Positions 26,802-38,181 are shown, counted from the first letter of the stretch. The stretch is 64,000 nucleotides of DNA from Sipunculus nudus (GCA_026874595.1 CM049308.1:23834367-23898366), one strand, 5' to 3'. A program made the numbers and translations. The notes: generated by a model not told the origin, from the sequence alone.

Positions 26802-29737
26802 TACTTCCTCCACACATCACCCAACCGATTCTTTTGCAATATGGTTTCACCCACTGTTAGCTCTTAATAGGAACCAGTGCAAAAGCTCCAAGCTACCCGT
26901 AATTCAAGTCACCTTCCCCTAGGTAATCTAAAATCGATTTCAGATTGCCCCAGGGTAGCATAAACCTGATTATTTTTATCTTGCTTATATGTGTTCCTTC
27001 TCAGATTAAGCTAAATGATTTATTCTCGATGATTAATTCTTAATGATGAATTCATAATGATTTATTCTTATGTTTTAAACTCATTAAAACACTTAAATGA
27101 AACGTGTGAAAGATAAAGATTTACATCTAGAATCAGTATTTTCAAAAAGTCACAAAAAGTTATTTATGTTATTTATTATATCGGCATTGACCCATAAAGT
27201 TTCAAAAAGCACATGAGACATTACATATGAACATAAAATATACAATCATACAACCGAAATTGAGATATCCTGAAGAAAGATAGTGTAAGTAAATAAACGT
27301 TATAAGCCATTGTTTTTAGGGATTAATACAATAAGGTAATACAATAAGCAAATCAGCTTACCTTTTTGGTCTAAGTTGGTATCCAGTATAATTTAACCTT
27401 AAACAAATATCAACTTAATTATCGATACAATACATTCATAATACTATGGCTAAGAATGATAAATATGACAATTATAATTATATACATGCTAAAACATACA
27501 ATGACATTTGAATATCATTCGTATACTTAAAAAAAGTATAAGCAGGCTACTAAAATATCGCAGTAAGTATAAACAAGAAGTTTTAATTAAACCTTCTATG
27601 TATATACACGATCTATAATGTGAGGTAGGAGGAAATGAACAATTAAGCTCAATACAATATATTGTAACATTGATAAAATTGGTCCTAGGAAAACTCTGAA
27701 TACATAACAAGGAATGGAAGTAGTAGTTTTATAATCATTATTCTTATACGACGAATAAATACTAAGTGAAAGGAGTAATACACATGTCACTAACACACAT
27801 ATATTTATATGCAAATCTGTTAAATTCGCTAACATTTTCGGTTTTATTCGTTTTACGAGTGAAGCACATGATAAGGCTGAACTAATATAAAAAACAATTC
27901 CAAAGATTTGCCAAGCAAATACTGAAGACTGTTTTTCAAATTGTTAGTTTTAGGTTTAGGGGCGACTAGATTTTTTTTTTCTCTCGTGAAGCAAACGTAA
28001 TTGATAAACTTAAATGTAAATAAATTTCCGACACTATAATAAATTTATGAAAACACTGACATCCTTTGATTTACTTGAACTCAAACACTTGTTAAATACC
28101 CAGCAGCTTCATACATTAGCGATAAAAATGATTGTTACGTACATTATTCTTTGAATGGCAAATATTTGACTAGAAAAACTAGTTTTTTATGAAAACTAAA
28201 TTTTCATAGTTTTTAACCTGCGTTCGGCAGTACGACCTGTATTGCCTGGACACTCAGGGGCGGATCCAGAATTTAGGAATTTAGGGGGTGTAGCCCAGGA
28301 GGACTAATGACAAAGCTTAAAAAAGGTCCCAAGGTCCGAAAAGGGAGGGTCCAGGCTGCAAAAATTGGTCTGAAATCCTTAAAGGGGTGTGCGGCGGCTG
28401 AAAAGGGAAGTCCTGACCCCCACCAGGATCCGCTTCTGACACTGAACATTTATGAAGAGCTTTAACGATACAAATGTGTGCCTATACATTATTATATATA
28501 CTAAGTCTGCTATCCAACAGGTTTACCAGCATTTCATGAAAAAATATTCCTTGGTTTTTCGAAGAGGTTTCCATGATTAATTGTCAAAATACCCCGGTAT
28601 CTTTCTATGTCTAGTTTGACTATACTTCATTGTAGCACGAATTTCCTTTTATTATGGCATTTCCTATAATTCCCTAACATTTCTCTGACTGTTGGGGGGG
28701 GGGGAGATATTGGTTGAGAAGAAACTCAATTTACAGATTGTCCCTAGTTTTTAGAAGATCGTGGAAACCTGTTTTATATATCGTCAAATGATGTCTCTTG
28801 GTCACTCTTCGGTTCGATCATCTTAAATAAGGTACTGTCAGGCATTTCATAATGATTTTTACAAGACATGTATGGCATCAAAGGCATAAAAACAGTTGCA
28901 CCTGATTGGCCATAATCAGGGAAGGGCACCTGACTGACACAACTTGAACTTGAACTTTATTGACTAAGGCGTAATACAAGTAGAAACATTCTTCAAAACT
29001 TTTATGTCACAAACAAATATATATGTTATGCAATTGATCAAAGGGGGCTCGACCTTAAAGTGGTATATGCCCCTTTATTAATTACATTACATTTATTAAC
29101 CAGAGCAAACAGTGAATTGTACAGTTAATAGAAAATGTGCATGAAAAGTAAAAGCCATGTGTAATATTGAATTAATCATTCATATTTTGATAAATTAAAT
29201 ATTGTTTAACCTTTTTGGTTAACATATGGTAAGACGTGGTTTTATCAAATGCTGACCTGTAAGATTCCATAAATTAACACCTGTACATTGCTGCACTTTG
29301 CTGACTGGTATATATAGAAAGTATAATGAAGATTACATATATCGCACCAGGTATTGTACAGTATCATGGGCTGATCTGTCGTGGCTATAAGATTATGTTT
29401 GAAGGAAACTGATTTCTAAAAACTATTTGTTAACTTTTAAAGTAACTTAAAGTTATATTCTATTCCGCAGGTCAAGATTTGGTTCCAAAACCGACGAGCG
29501 AGAGAAAGGAGGGACCGGGAAAATAAGAAAGAAGTTATCGTCAGTTCAAGCGGGTGCTCGACTGCCCCCACAAAATGGTCGTTACCAGGGACAACGACAT
29601 ACCCGCGACCGCTATGGGAACCGGGCCCCGCCCGCATGAACGTTTTGCCCCCGACCCCTTTGTGTACCCCTGGGGTTTCAGCATTTAGCCCTGTCGTCCG
29701 TGGGGAAACGGGGAAAGCACTAACCTCACCTCTTTGA
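12244..29737 (+). CDS. Msxlx: Msx-like (Msxlx-type) homeobox transcription factor, three exons
   Basis: Joined coding sequence 12244-12883, 18722-18891, 29471-29737: 1077 bases, 358 residues plus TGA. It encodes a nuclear DNA-binding protein, most likely a repressor. Visible parts in order: aromatic patch at residues 36-53; eh1 motif FTIDEIL at 134-140 (Groucho/TLE docking in NK-like homeoproteins); PKDLS at 151-155 (CtBP docking consensus PxDLS); basic run 214-228 with KKRK; homeodomain 227-286 with R5, F8, L16, F20, W48, F49, Q50, N51 and R53 in place; then a 72-residue proline-rich tail. P4, P7 and F8 of the N-terminal arm and the YLS turn recall Msx, but the rest differs too much for Msx itself, so I assign the Msx-like Msxlx group. 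The homeobox call is near certain, the family name moderate. Gln50 predicts binding to TAAT-type sites. No paralogue or other gene is visible in the window. Confidence 0.88.
12884..18721 (+). other. Intron 1 of the Msxlx-like gene
   Basis: 5838 bases bounded by GTAAGT and TTTCAG, phase 1. It is AT-rich with short (A/T) runs and one G13 tract at 15570-15582. The stretch 13300-14250 is less AT-biased and could hold regulatory sequence, but I see no definite site. No other gene was seen. Confidence 0.8.
15570..15582. repeat. G13 run
   Basis: Mononucleotide G tract in intron 1. Confidence 0.95.
18722..18891 (+). CDS. Msxlx: Exon 2 of the Msxlx-like gene (homeodomain residues 1-44)
   Basis: The acceptor is TTTCAG at 18716-18721. 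The first two bases complete codon 214 (Arg) with the last base of exon 1. The exon encodes a lysine/arginine-rich stretch (214-228, likely nuclear localisation signal) and homeodomain positions 1-44: the N-terminal arm with P4, R5, P7 and F8, helix 1 with L16 and F20, the YLS turn and helix 2. The donor is AGG|GTGAGT with GT at 18892-18893, phase 0, directly after homeodomain residue 44. Reading through the donor soon reaches a stop (18975), as expected for an intron. Confidence 0.9.
18928..19520. mobile_element. Second copy of the CGATTTCAGATTA family, in intron 2
   Basis: It begins GTGTAGCGATTTCAGATTAC (18932-18951), has G13 runs at 19281-19293 and 19451-19463, and ends near AATCGATTTCAGATTACC (19479-19496). 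Its interior ACTGTATTTTGTCATCT...GGTTTAATC aligns with the 40925-41410 copy. It sits about 40 bases after the exon 2 donor. Confidence 0.45.
19680..19765 (-). repeat. tRNA-derived SINE-like fragment
   Basis: On the minus strand GAGAGTTCAAGTCCCTC resembles a T-arm (one mismatch in the stem). It is preceded by AACCAGTGTTGAAGATTAAC, which resembles a D-arm/A box at about the right distance. No acceptor stem pairs, so it is read as a decayed SINE head. It is followed on the + strand by a short (CA)n. Confidence 0.33.
21256..21275. repeat. G20 run
   Basis: The longest G tract of the window, in intron 2, followed by TCGCCCCC. Confidence 0.95.
21505..21541. repeat. (AT)n microsatellite
   Basis: Uninterrupted AT run in intron 2. 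Confidence 0.96.
21780..21835 (+). repeat. tRNA-Ser-like head of a SINE remnant
   Basis: TTAGTGGTTAAGAGG followed by GCGTCTGAGCTGAAAGTCC resembles the D-arm and anticodon arm of a serine-type tRNA. The T-arm expected downstream is degenerate and no acceptor stem forms, so this is not a working tRNA. Confidence 0.3.
21872..21907. repeat. (TGG)n followed by G18
   Basis: GGGCGGGTGGTGGTGGTGGT leads into an 18-base G run. Confidence 0.93.
23950..24010. repeat. 22-bp tandem repeat, about 2.7 copies
   Basis: TTGTCGTCTGCTGAGSGGGA occurs twice in tandem and a third, diverged copy starts TGTTGTCTGCTTGG. Confidence 0.7.
24893..24979. repeat. (AT)n microsatellite
   Basis: About 87 bases with one phase break near 24964. 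Confidence 0.97.
25885..26000. repeat. ~39-bp tandem repeat, three copies
   Basis: GCAGACGAYMCTGACAAAG followed by RGGGAAAAATAYWACTTC occurs at 25885, 25923 and, diverged, at 25962. Confidence 0.75.
26712..26799. repeat. (TA)n microsatellite
   Basis: Uninterrupted TA run of 88 bases in intron 2. Confidence 0.97.
26888..26975. mobile_element. Fragment of the CGATTTCAGATTA family
   Basis: It carries AATCGATTTCAGATTGCC (26932-26949) followed by CCAGGGTAGC, matching in reverse the end of the 40925-41410 copy. It lies downstream of a long (TA)n array. Confidence 0.4.
28255..28438. mobile_element. 184-bp MITE-like element with terminal inverted repeats and 5-bp target duplication
   Basis: The left end is CAGGGGCGGATCCAG (28255-28269). 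The right end, CCAGGATCCGCTTCTG (28423-28438), is its imperfect inverted copy. ACACT occurs directly on both sides (28250-28254 and 28439-28443), a target-site duplication. There is no coding capacity, so it is a non-autonomous DNA transposon. Related copies lie at 40055-40235 and 42157-42290. Confidence 0.75.
29471..29737 (+). CDS. Msxlx: Exon 3 of the Msxlx-like gene (recognition helix and C-terminus)
   Basis: The acceptor is CCGCAG at 29465-29470, phase 0. The exon opens with [14 protein letters not shown], the diagnostic recognition helix (W48, F49, Q50, N51, R53), and finishes the homeodomain at residue 286. The tail (287-358) is rich in Pro, Ser and Thr, contains a WEPGP motif and ends TSPL before TGA at 29735-29737. 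The exon is clearly more GC-rich than the intron before it. I saw no AATAAA in the next 450 bases; a weak ATTAAA lies at 30170-30175, so the 3' end of the transcript is undefined. Confidence 0.9.
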   Translation, partial: VKIWFQNRRARERRDRENKKEVIVSSSGCSTAPTKWSLPGTTTYPRPLWEPGPARMNVLPPTPLCTPGVSAFSPVVRGETGKALTSPL

Positions 29738-30247
29738 AGATCCTTCTGTGGACACGCGCATGCGCTGTGTGGACACTCGTTAAACACTCAATTCCGGTTT
29801 GGACTTGGACTTGTATCCATCGCTTTTTAGGGTCACCTACACATGAACAATGCTATGTTTGTCGCGGGGCCGAAAGAGCGCAGGGAGCCAGTCTTGTTTG
29901 GACTCCGTGAGTAAAAAAAATATGTATAAATATAAGCTGTATCCAAATCTACAGAGCATGCGGGGTGAGCACCAGGAACCTGAGTCAGTCAGTTGTATGG
30001 GTGATACGCAATACTGGTGCATATTACATACACACTCATCAGAGGTTTGAATGTTTGCTTTGTTTTTCATGCTAAGTTGCATGTGTCTGTGGTTGTAATG
30101 GCGTTGTGAGCAATGAATCAAATACACTACACAGGGTTGAAAAAGGAGTAAGAATCCCTAATTTAACTTATTAAACTGATATCTACATAAGTTGCATGTG
30201 TGCGAGTGCATACATTAATATTTATAATCACGTGAATGCCGGTGATT

Positions 30248-30267
30248 TATATATATTCATATATATG

Positions 30268-30334
<67 letters not shown>

Positions 30335-30336
30335 AT
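30248..30336. repeat. (TA)n(TG)n compound microsatellite
   Basis: Interrupted TA array ending in a GT run, 500 bases after the homeobox stop codon. Confidence 0.96.
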
Positions 30337-30767
30337 CAACCTGATTCCTGCAAACATTCAAAAGCATAGAAACCAGCCTTATGTAGCATCAAGGCTATGT
30401 TGATCCTTTTCAAATGAAAGATCACCTGTAAAGCATGAGATGACCGGACTTGTTATCTTAGGTGTTTACTAATGATCAGTGAAGCATAGGATGAATTTCT
30501 ATAGCTACCAGAGTGATGTCATTAAGATCAGGGAAGATATAGACTGACCGACTGCGTGTCAGAAGTTGGAATATTCTGTTTACATTTACAAATCCAACGT
30601 TTATTTGATAAAGGAACTCATTTTCTTTGACTGAATGAGACATAAGCGTATTAACTTAGATTAAAACATGCATCCCTCAAATTAATTTCAGTAATTTATT
30701 CAGTATCAGAAAATGTTTTTGTTGACCCACAGAAAATAATGTCCTTTAGTCCATTATCAAAGGCCTT

Positions 30768-30772
<5 letters not shown>

Positions 30773-30845
<73 letters not shown>
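30773..30845. repeat. (TA)n microsatellite
   Basis: Uninterrupted TA run of about 72 bases. Confidence 0.97.
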
Positions 30846-30846
<1 letters not shown>

Positions 30847-32086
30847 CATTCACATTTTATATGCACATAGTGGGTCTTGTGAAACACATGCAGTAAAATT
30901 AAGGTAAAATAAAAAATATTGCCAACAGAAAAAAAATAAAATATAAAAAGCAAATAATATATTATAGCTAGTGTGATGACAGCTTTTATATTAGGTAATT
31001 GTTCCTGTATAAGGTCCAGTGCCAAAATGACAAAATATTGAAGAAATAACAGCAATTGTCATTTGGCACAGCTGGTGAAACCGAATATAATTGAACCGGG
31101 CTCAGCTGTTTATCATATAGAAATTCTGTATACGCAAGTTGTCTGTTTATTACCATTTGCCTATATATGTATGTATAACCCAAGCCCATAAGTTCTCATG
31201 TGGCAGAATGGTGACTGAATGAGGCACCACTCGTGGCAGCGGAGACCATAGAAGAAGCATATGTCTTCACATCCCAGCGGGGTCATTGACCTTAGACCAC
31301 TGAATTGCGCATGCTCAGTCACATTTCAAGGGGGAATGGATCAATATCCATTTTCCTTTAGAAAAATTCTGTGTATAATTAATTCTTAATTGTTGGAAAT
31401 TATAATATTTACTATTTAAAAAGAAAATAGATGATTACAGATGACATCAATGTTGAGTTCAAACAGAAAATTTTGACGCCGGCTGTGCAGAATGAAAAAG
31501 TATGTGGAACTGTAGTCTTACTTTACTCAAAACATTCCTTGACTGAATATGTTTGACTGTATTCTGACTGAATAAGTTATTTAGATCTAATACCTTAAAA
31601 AATGCTAAGATTTATTTAAATTTTCACTATATTTTTATACAAAATCTAGAGTATAATATTTTTTTTTATATTTTCTTGGAAGAGGTCATATTTTGACCTT
31701 GGCAATAAAATACAAGCATAAAAGAGGCGACGTGTCTCGGTTGGGAACTAGTTATATTTATATTAATTGGTGCTATATGTCTGATGTTAAATGAATACAT
31801 AGAATAGTATTACAGAGCACTTTATTGTAGTGACATCTCAACCATGCAGGTTAAAGATCAGTAGGTTCATCGTCAAGTATTTGTCAATCTGCATATGCAC
31901 AGAACTGTCTCTTCTACTCCCAGATGTTAATTGTTATATAATTATTTAGCAGACTAGTCAAAGGACAGGGGTACACGACGCAAAATATAATTTCTCTATA
32001 CCTAATATACCGGTATAATATCTTAGTCGTTGACAATATAGAGAGAGTTTGACAAATACATCGTATCAAGGAATGAACTGCAGATA

Positions 32087-32088
<2 letters not shown>

Positions 32089-32152
<64 letters not shown>

Positions 32153-32161
32153 GTATATATA

Positions 32162-32217
<56 letters not shown>
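32089..32217. repeat. (AT)n microsatellite with GT interruptions
   Basis: About 129 bases, broken three times by TGT/GTGT. Confidence 0.97.
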
Positions 32218-32218
<1 letters not shown>

Positions 32219-33909
32219 GTCTATAGAGAGCAAATGGTAATCGTCTTTATGTCATTTCACACTAAATATAGTATGTATTCACGTGTATCAGATTCCAATT
32301 ATCTGACTGCGTACCTTACAGGTGAGTTTAGGCTTACCTACTTAATAAAACTTGCATTGTTTGCTTTGTTAACGGCACCACAGGTGTTCAGGTATGTCGT
32401 TCTTGGGTAAAAAAAAAAGCCGGTGAATTTGAAGCATGAAGTGAACAAAGGCTTTACCTGGCGAAGTAATTAGGAACTTGCTTGGCTATATTTTCCTCGA
32501 CTTTGGCATGTGTGACCGTACTAAGTTTTGTTTTTGTACGGGTAATGACTGTGGTAGGTAGAAGTCAATTTACAATAGCGTTATTGTCACCTGCTGCACG
32601 CATACCACAGAGTTGGCCATGCTCGCAATGAACATCACAGATGCCGTTAGCTAAGCACAATGTATCCCGGGATACAATACAAATATTCACAAAAAAGGAC
32701 GACACATTGTCTTTGCCTGTACACATGTATATATATTAATGGTCATGAATGGAACAGAGGTCGTCTGAGGTTATATGTAAAAATGCTTTTGTACGTCCGT
32801 GCGTCTGTCGCCGGTGCTTATATACATGTATATGACGACCTATTTTGTTGTTTTTAAACTATCATGTCAGATACAATAAATAGTTTCATCCTCATAATGT
32901 TGCTCTTCATAAATCTTTCTTGCAGTGAATTTGTAGTCAGTGTGTGCATGGTGTTATTGTGTGCCTAAGCAAAGTTGTATCCTATGCATAGCAAAAGACA
33001 TTGGGTCTTGCCCTCCCCCTCCCAAGTTTATGACCGATGTTGATTATTAGCAGTCAGGAAAAGATCGATTCTCGGTCTTGCCGATTTTGTTTTAAGGCGG
33101 GTCGAAAGTCATATTCACTTCTCTCATGCAGAGAAGGTTTTGTTGGTTTACTTCTTGCCGAGTATCTTCAAGCGTGTAGAGACGACTCAAAAAAGGTATA
33201 ATGGTTTCAGAAAAGATTATTTCTATACCAGGCTCGGATATATAATATTTTATAGTCAACTAAGAAATGGAGAAATCGAAACAAAGAACATCAGTCGGCA
33301 ATAGGATACAACGATTTGAAATCCAAGCTCTGCTTAAGAGCAAACTATATACCGATATATACATCAGTTTAATCCAACATAGGGTATAGAAAAAAAGACA
33401 ATTCTCCTTTCTTCGTATCCAGTGAGTTCTTTTCTAGGAGTTCTACATTTATAAATTAGCATGTGTTTTAAATGCTTATCGTGACTTCAGATGTCATAGG
33501 GTTTGCAATAAAACATATATCTCTCACCGGTGGTGGTTGGGGGGGGGGAAGCTTATAATAGACAGCGCCTGTAATGAATACACTAGGACATCCGAAGAGC
33601 GAGGGCCATAAAGTTTATTCACAGATCTCACAACACAAATTACATCAACTAGTTTTGCCAAGAGGAATGTGGCGATAACAAAATTAAAAAGCTTAATGAA
33701 GAAACACCTACCAACCCAGAAAATATTCATTTGAGAACAATGGCATGCTTTCAGTTAAATTTACTGTGACTTTACTGTCTGCAGAAAATTGCATGCACAT
33801 TGAAATTCGAGGAATGCCAACTGTATATGGCTGCAGTTAATGGACAAGTTGTACGACATCCATCAAAGTTCCATTAGTGACCGGCCTGAACGTACAATTT
33901 TATTTAAAA

Positions 33910-33911
<2 letters not shown>

Positions 33912-33951
<40 letters not shown>
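33912..33951. repeat. (AT)n microsatellite
   Basis: AT run of about 40 bases followed by a T run. Confidence 0.96.
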
Positions 33952-33959
<8 letters not shown>

Positions 33960-34239
33960 CAAGTGTACACTCTGTGATTGTTTTTGGGAGTTTTCAATAA
34001 ATATAGCCTTTGAAAAGAGTGAATTAAAGAGTTTCACAGAAAGATTTTAATTTAAATTATACATTTCTATTTAAATTCAAAACATTGACACAAAAGCAGT
34101 ATTAGTATATTTCAAAGGTGCGAGGGGAAAATGAAAATCCACGAAACACAAACAAAAACGAACGACAGTTGTAGTGATGCCCGCATAGTGTCAGTGAACC
34201 GAAGTGCATTATTGGCCTTACCTGTAAAGATGAACACGG

Positions 34240-34740
34240 ACTAACATTTGTTGTCGTGTAATTGTTACTACATTTTGCGCACTCAATAATATTAATATTG
34301 ACTTTTTTTCATCACTGGGTCCGTTGCGGCATGACAAGCACAAGAAAGAGCGGTCGTGCAACTTAATTAGCTTTTATTTCAACTCAGTTGATCACGTTCA
34401 GAATCACAAAAGATGCCGCGGTCCGCTTGCTCTGAGAGCTTTGTGGCGCACACCTACCAAAGCGACTCAGACGTACCTGGAGTGATTGTATAGCGAATAA
34501 ACCCACCAAAACAATACAATTAGCGAGGTTTTTCGGCGGCATCTCTCCCTCGAGGACAACAATATGCACGCCTCACAGAGCCGACGGCTATTGTCCGATC
34601 GCACACTTCAAGAAGCGCTCGGCTGTAATTATGCCGCTACAAATAGACTCCACACCTCCCCATTGCATCGCAGGGACCATTACACCGTATAAAGCGCATG
34701 GCCCCGCTCTGTAATTTTCGAGGTAGATGTTACATATTGT
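34240..34740. promoter_or_regulatory. GC-richer island with homeodomain sites, candidate enhancer
   Basis: It contains two palindromic TAATTA sites (34364-34369, 34626-34631) and CAATTAG (34517-34523) in unique, CpG-containing sequence. Boundaries against AT-rich DNA are sharp. No plausible coding frame. Confidence 0.33.
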
Positions 34741-35205
34741 TGAACAGATCGTGCTGTGATTGTATTTGTAGTTTGTAAATATCAAAGTTTCTTTTTCCTA
34801 AAATTATATTCGCCGGAAAGGATATATGTAAACTCTCTTCTCCTTAATTTACACTTACGTGTACTTAAGGTGGTGACATCAGTAGCAGATTCTGTGCAGT
34901 TAAAGAAAATATGTAACCGGAACATTGATAGTCATTGAAACTTGAGTCTTATTTCGTGGCTATACGCAATAAATATACTGGACTCTCAAAATTGGAGGAG
35001 GGGCTTTTTTTGGTTCCGTTAAAAATTTAAGGAAAATTTTAGTTGCTTATGTAGACATATATGCACCATTTAATAATTATTGTTTTGGCTGTTTATAATT
35101 TCTGCTCTCAATATGTAACTGCACCCACACCCACACACAAAAACACACAATTAGAAACGATAAAGTATGTTGTTTTGTGACTAGTCATATTTGGTCATTG
35201 GGCGA

Positions 35206-35410
35206 TGACGTCATTATAGTTTTCATTATGATGTCATTATGGTGACGTAATTATGCTAGATCTGTAGCTGGCCACATTTTGAAACCCTCTAAAATTACCA
35301 GAAGTGAGTGCGTATACCATAATTTCATATGCTCTTATGGTCCCTAACCCTGTTTAAACACATTGCTAGCAACACTTGATGACGTCATACATGCTGTTTA
35401 GATTACGTCA
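35206..35410. promoter_or_regulatory. Cluster of five CRE/ATF-like sites
   Basis: TGACGTCA at 35206-35213 and 35380-35387 (perfect palindromic CRE), with variants TGATGTCA (35229-35236), TGACGTAA (35243-35250) and TTACGTCA (35403-35410). CREB/ATF/bZIP proteins bind such sites. They lie 5.5 kb past the homeobox stop codon. They could instead belong to an old repeat. Confidence 0.4.
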
Positions 35411-35790
35411 TCGATCTACAGGGTAATTAAAATTTAGGTTTGACCTTAAACCTCTTGGAGCCTATATTATAAAAGCGCTGCAAAACCTCTATGTATGAGA
35501 ATATTGAACTTTTATAAACACTGAGACCGAAAAGACGAATAACCAAAACAAACGATAAAAAAATTTAATCTCGTACCGTTTGACCCTTGCTCCACTTAAA
35601 GTAGTACCGGGTTACCTCCACAGGTTAATCCGGTGCGTGTGAGATGTTTATTGGCCTGGTTATATGTAGTATAATCTTCAGTGTTGGAGGTAATTACTAC
35701 CTGTCTCGATGAGGTATGGCATGTACCTCTTTGTTCTTAACATGCTTAACATGCAGGTCAAATGAAAGCGTTACAGATCACCAAAGGTCC

Positions 35791-35792
<2 letters not shown>

Positions 35793-35862
<70 letters not shown>
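35793..35862. repeat. (AT)n microsatellite
   Basis: Uninterrupted AT run of 70 bases. Confidence 0.97.
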
Positions 35863-35865
<3 letters not shown>

Positions 35866-36431
35866 ATAATTTTTTATTAAAGCAAGTATAAAACTTAGAG
35901 AATATACCAATATACCAAAGCTAACATTTTGGGCATGTGAAATTTTACTGATTATTTGTGTATATCCAGGTTCACCTAGTTTTATTTATGACATATACGG
36001 AATGTCTAGAATGCAGAAACCGCGAATTATATTACACCCACAGAAAAAACTGACTTCAGAAACGTAAAGTTTACGCATTAACGTGTCAAAAAGCCGCTCA
36101 ATACCTTTTTTTATATTTTCAGTGCTGATACTGCTGACAAAAGCAAAGCATTTTTTATGTTAAAAAAGCAGTGCTTGGTCAATTCTCTTGACTGGTTCAA
36201 AAAAGGTAAAACATTAAAACGATTTTTTTTCTCTTATTAATTTAATACGCCGAGGCACGAGGTTCTAACAACAATTTCTAGTGACATAGGCGCAATACAG
36301 TACTGCTGGCATCTTTAATATAAGCTTTATAAATGTGTATGGCAAAGATGGACTTGGGTGTACTTCAAAGGCTAAAATATTGTATGGTACTAGAACGGTA
36401 TATGTATAATAGTCTGTGCACGTATAACCGT

Positions 36432-36448
36432 TTGTGTGTATGTATGTC

Positions 36449-36521
<73 letters not shown>
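36432..36521. repeat. (TG)n(AG)n compound microsatellite
   Basis: TG/TGTA array changing to about 26 AG units; several overlapping open frames are artefacts of it. Confidence 0.97.
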
Positions 36522-36525
<4 letters not shown>

Positions 36526-38049
36526 ATGGACGTACAGACGGACGGCACACTTAAAGAAAGATGCTTTAAGCTGAGAGGCAACCCAGCTGTGAGAAAGATG
36601 CATACAGCCACAGAGAGAAAAAGGTCGGTAAAAAAATAAGTAGACATTTCTGCATTAAATAAACTAAAATAGAAAATACCTTTGAATAAAGCTTTAAATA
36701 ACGCGACGTCATTAGTCGTACAGTTACGATTAAAGCTCAGAGAAAGATCAGACGAGACCGCTTTAAGTAAGTAAGAGGGAAAATAGATGCTGGCCAAGTG
36801 ACCAGGGGGACAGGTAGGAACTAACAGAATAGCCATCGTGTGTTACTAGAAAGAAAGAGACGATGAGGGGCAGGCGTTTTTATGAATTGGTTAAAGTTTT
36901 TATAACTTAGGAGACCTAATGCCTACGCCTGCTTGATTAATGAATTTCTTCTGGCAAGAATTAATATAGAATATATGTACAATAAAAAATACAATATACT
37001 AAAGAAAAGGACATCCAATCTTGTTTTTAAACGCTCTCCAGACGTTTTACCCTTTTCCCATCTTAAGGCAGTAGAAAATTGACTATAGGCAACTTTTTTT
37101 CCAAGCCTGATAGGCAATCTTAGGTGAAAGTAGGGGATTATATTGGGTACCGGGGTAAGTCTAGCTGCTCGATTAGAAAACGTAGGAAATTAAAATACAA
37201 CTATGTTTTTTAGTATATATTATAGGCAGGAAACATGTTTTCATCGATCCCCGGGAGAATTTTGATTAAAATTTATATGATAAATGCAATGGTCGAAATA
37301 TTATCCGGTACCTTAATTATGTGCGCCCTCATAAACTGTGATTGATATAAATAAAAAGCTTCATTCTTATGAGACAAATCCATGCTATTAATTTCCATTT
37401 CCAGCAGGTCAGGTCGCTGCGCCCTTTCACCAAGCAGGTAATCAATTTACTAATATCCTGGAAACGTTATTATCATGAAGCCAATAAAAATACACACAAG
37501 CAACCGATACCTAATACACGGTGCTATATAGGAGAATCGGCGGTGCTTGTTTCGGAAAATGAGCTTGCCGAGAAATTATTCAGCAAAAACGACGTCCTCG
37601 GGTGAAAGAAATGATAGCGCCGGGTATTCTATGATTTCAAAGTATGCGGAGGTTTTGGTTCTAATGCCAAGTAATTCTATTTAACCTGTTCTTTCAAGGT
37701 GTATGTATTTAGCGTTTGCCCTCAGATCTTCGCAGTGTCAGTCAAATCAGTAATAGACAAATAAGCAAATAGAATTACCTGTCAGGCATCTGATGTTATC
37801 TGATGCACCGGCACAGATGTAAGTGATGATTTTCTTCATTTTTCGTAACAACATTCTGGCTCTAAAAGCTTTGTGCTTGAAATGTGACTTTCAATATCGA
37901 AATTGCCGTTGCTCCCAACCGCTGTCTTTGTTCATGACGCGGGCACGTGCTACTTTAGTAACTTCCGAAATTCACTAAAATAACTTATCTTTAGGATCAT
38001 GCATGTAAAGCAGTTTATTAACACCACTCTAGAGACAGATTCTTAGAAA

Positions 38050-38181
38050 AATAAACGTCGATGTGACAAACATTTTATCAGTAATAAACGTCGATGTGAC
38101 AAACATTTTATCAGTAATAAACGTCGATGTGACAAACATTTTATCGGTAATAAACGTCGATGTGACAAACATTTTATCATG
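38050..38181. repeat. 33-bp minisatellite, four copies
   Basis: Four almost identical copies of AATAAACGTCGATGTGACAA + ACATTTTATCAGT in direct tandem. Confidence 0.9.

Larger units (their letters stand above)
18892..29470 (+). other. Intron 2 of the Msxlx-like gene, within the homeobox
   Basis: 10579 bases bounded by GTGAGT and CCGCAG, phase 0. It holds an interspersed element right after the donor (18928-19520), tRNA-like remnants, long (TA)n arrays, G-runs, a 39-bp and a 22-bp minisatellite, and a 184-bp MITE at 28255-28438, each listed separately. No coding sequence was recognised. Confidence 0.8.
29738..34239. other. 3' flank of the homeobox gene
   Basis: This should begin with the 3' UTR, whose end is not visible. 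The rest is AT-rich with four long TA arrays and no recognised gene. Confidence 0.55.

Noticed and set aside
36265-36836. Overlapping frames of SLSLSL / RERERE / THTHTH
   Set aside because: They come from the (TG)n(AG)n microsatellite.
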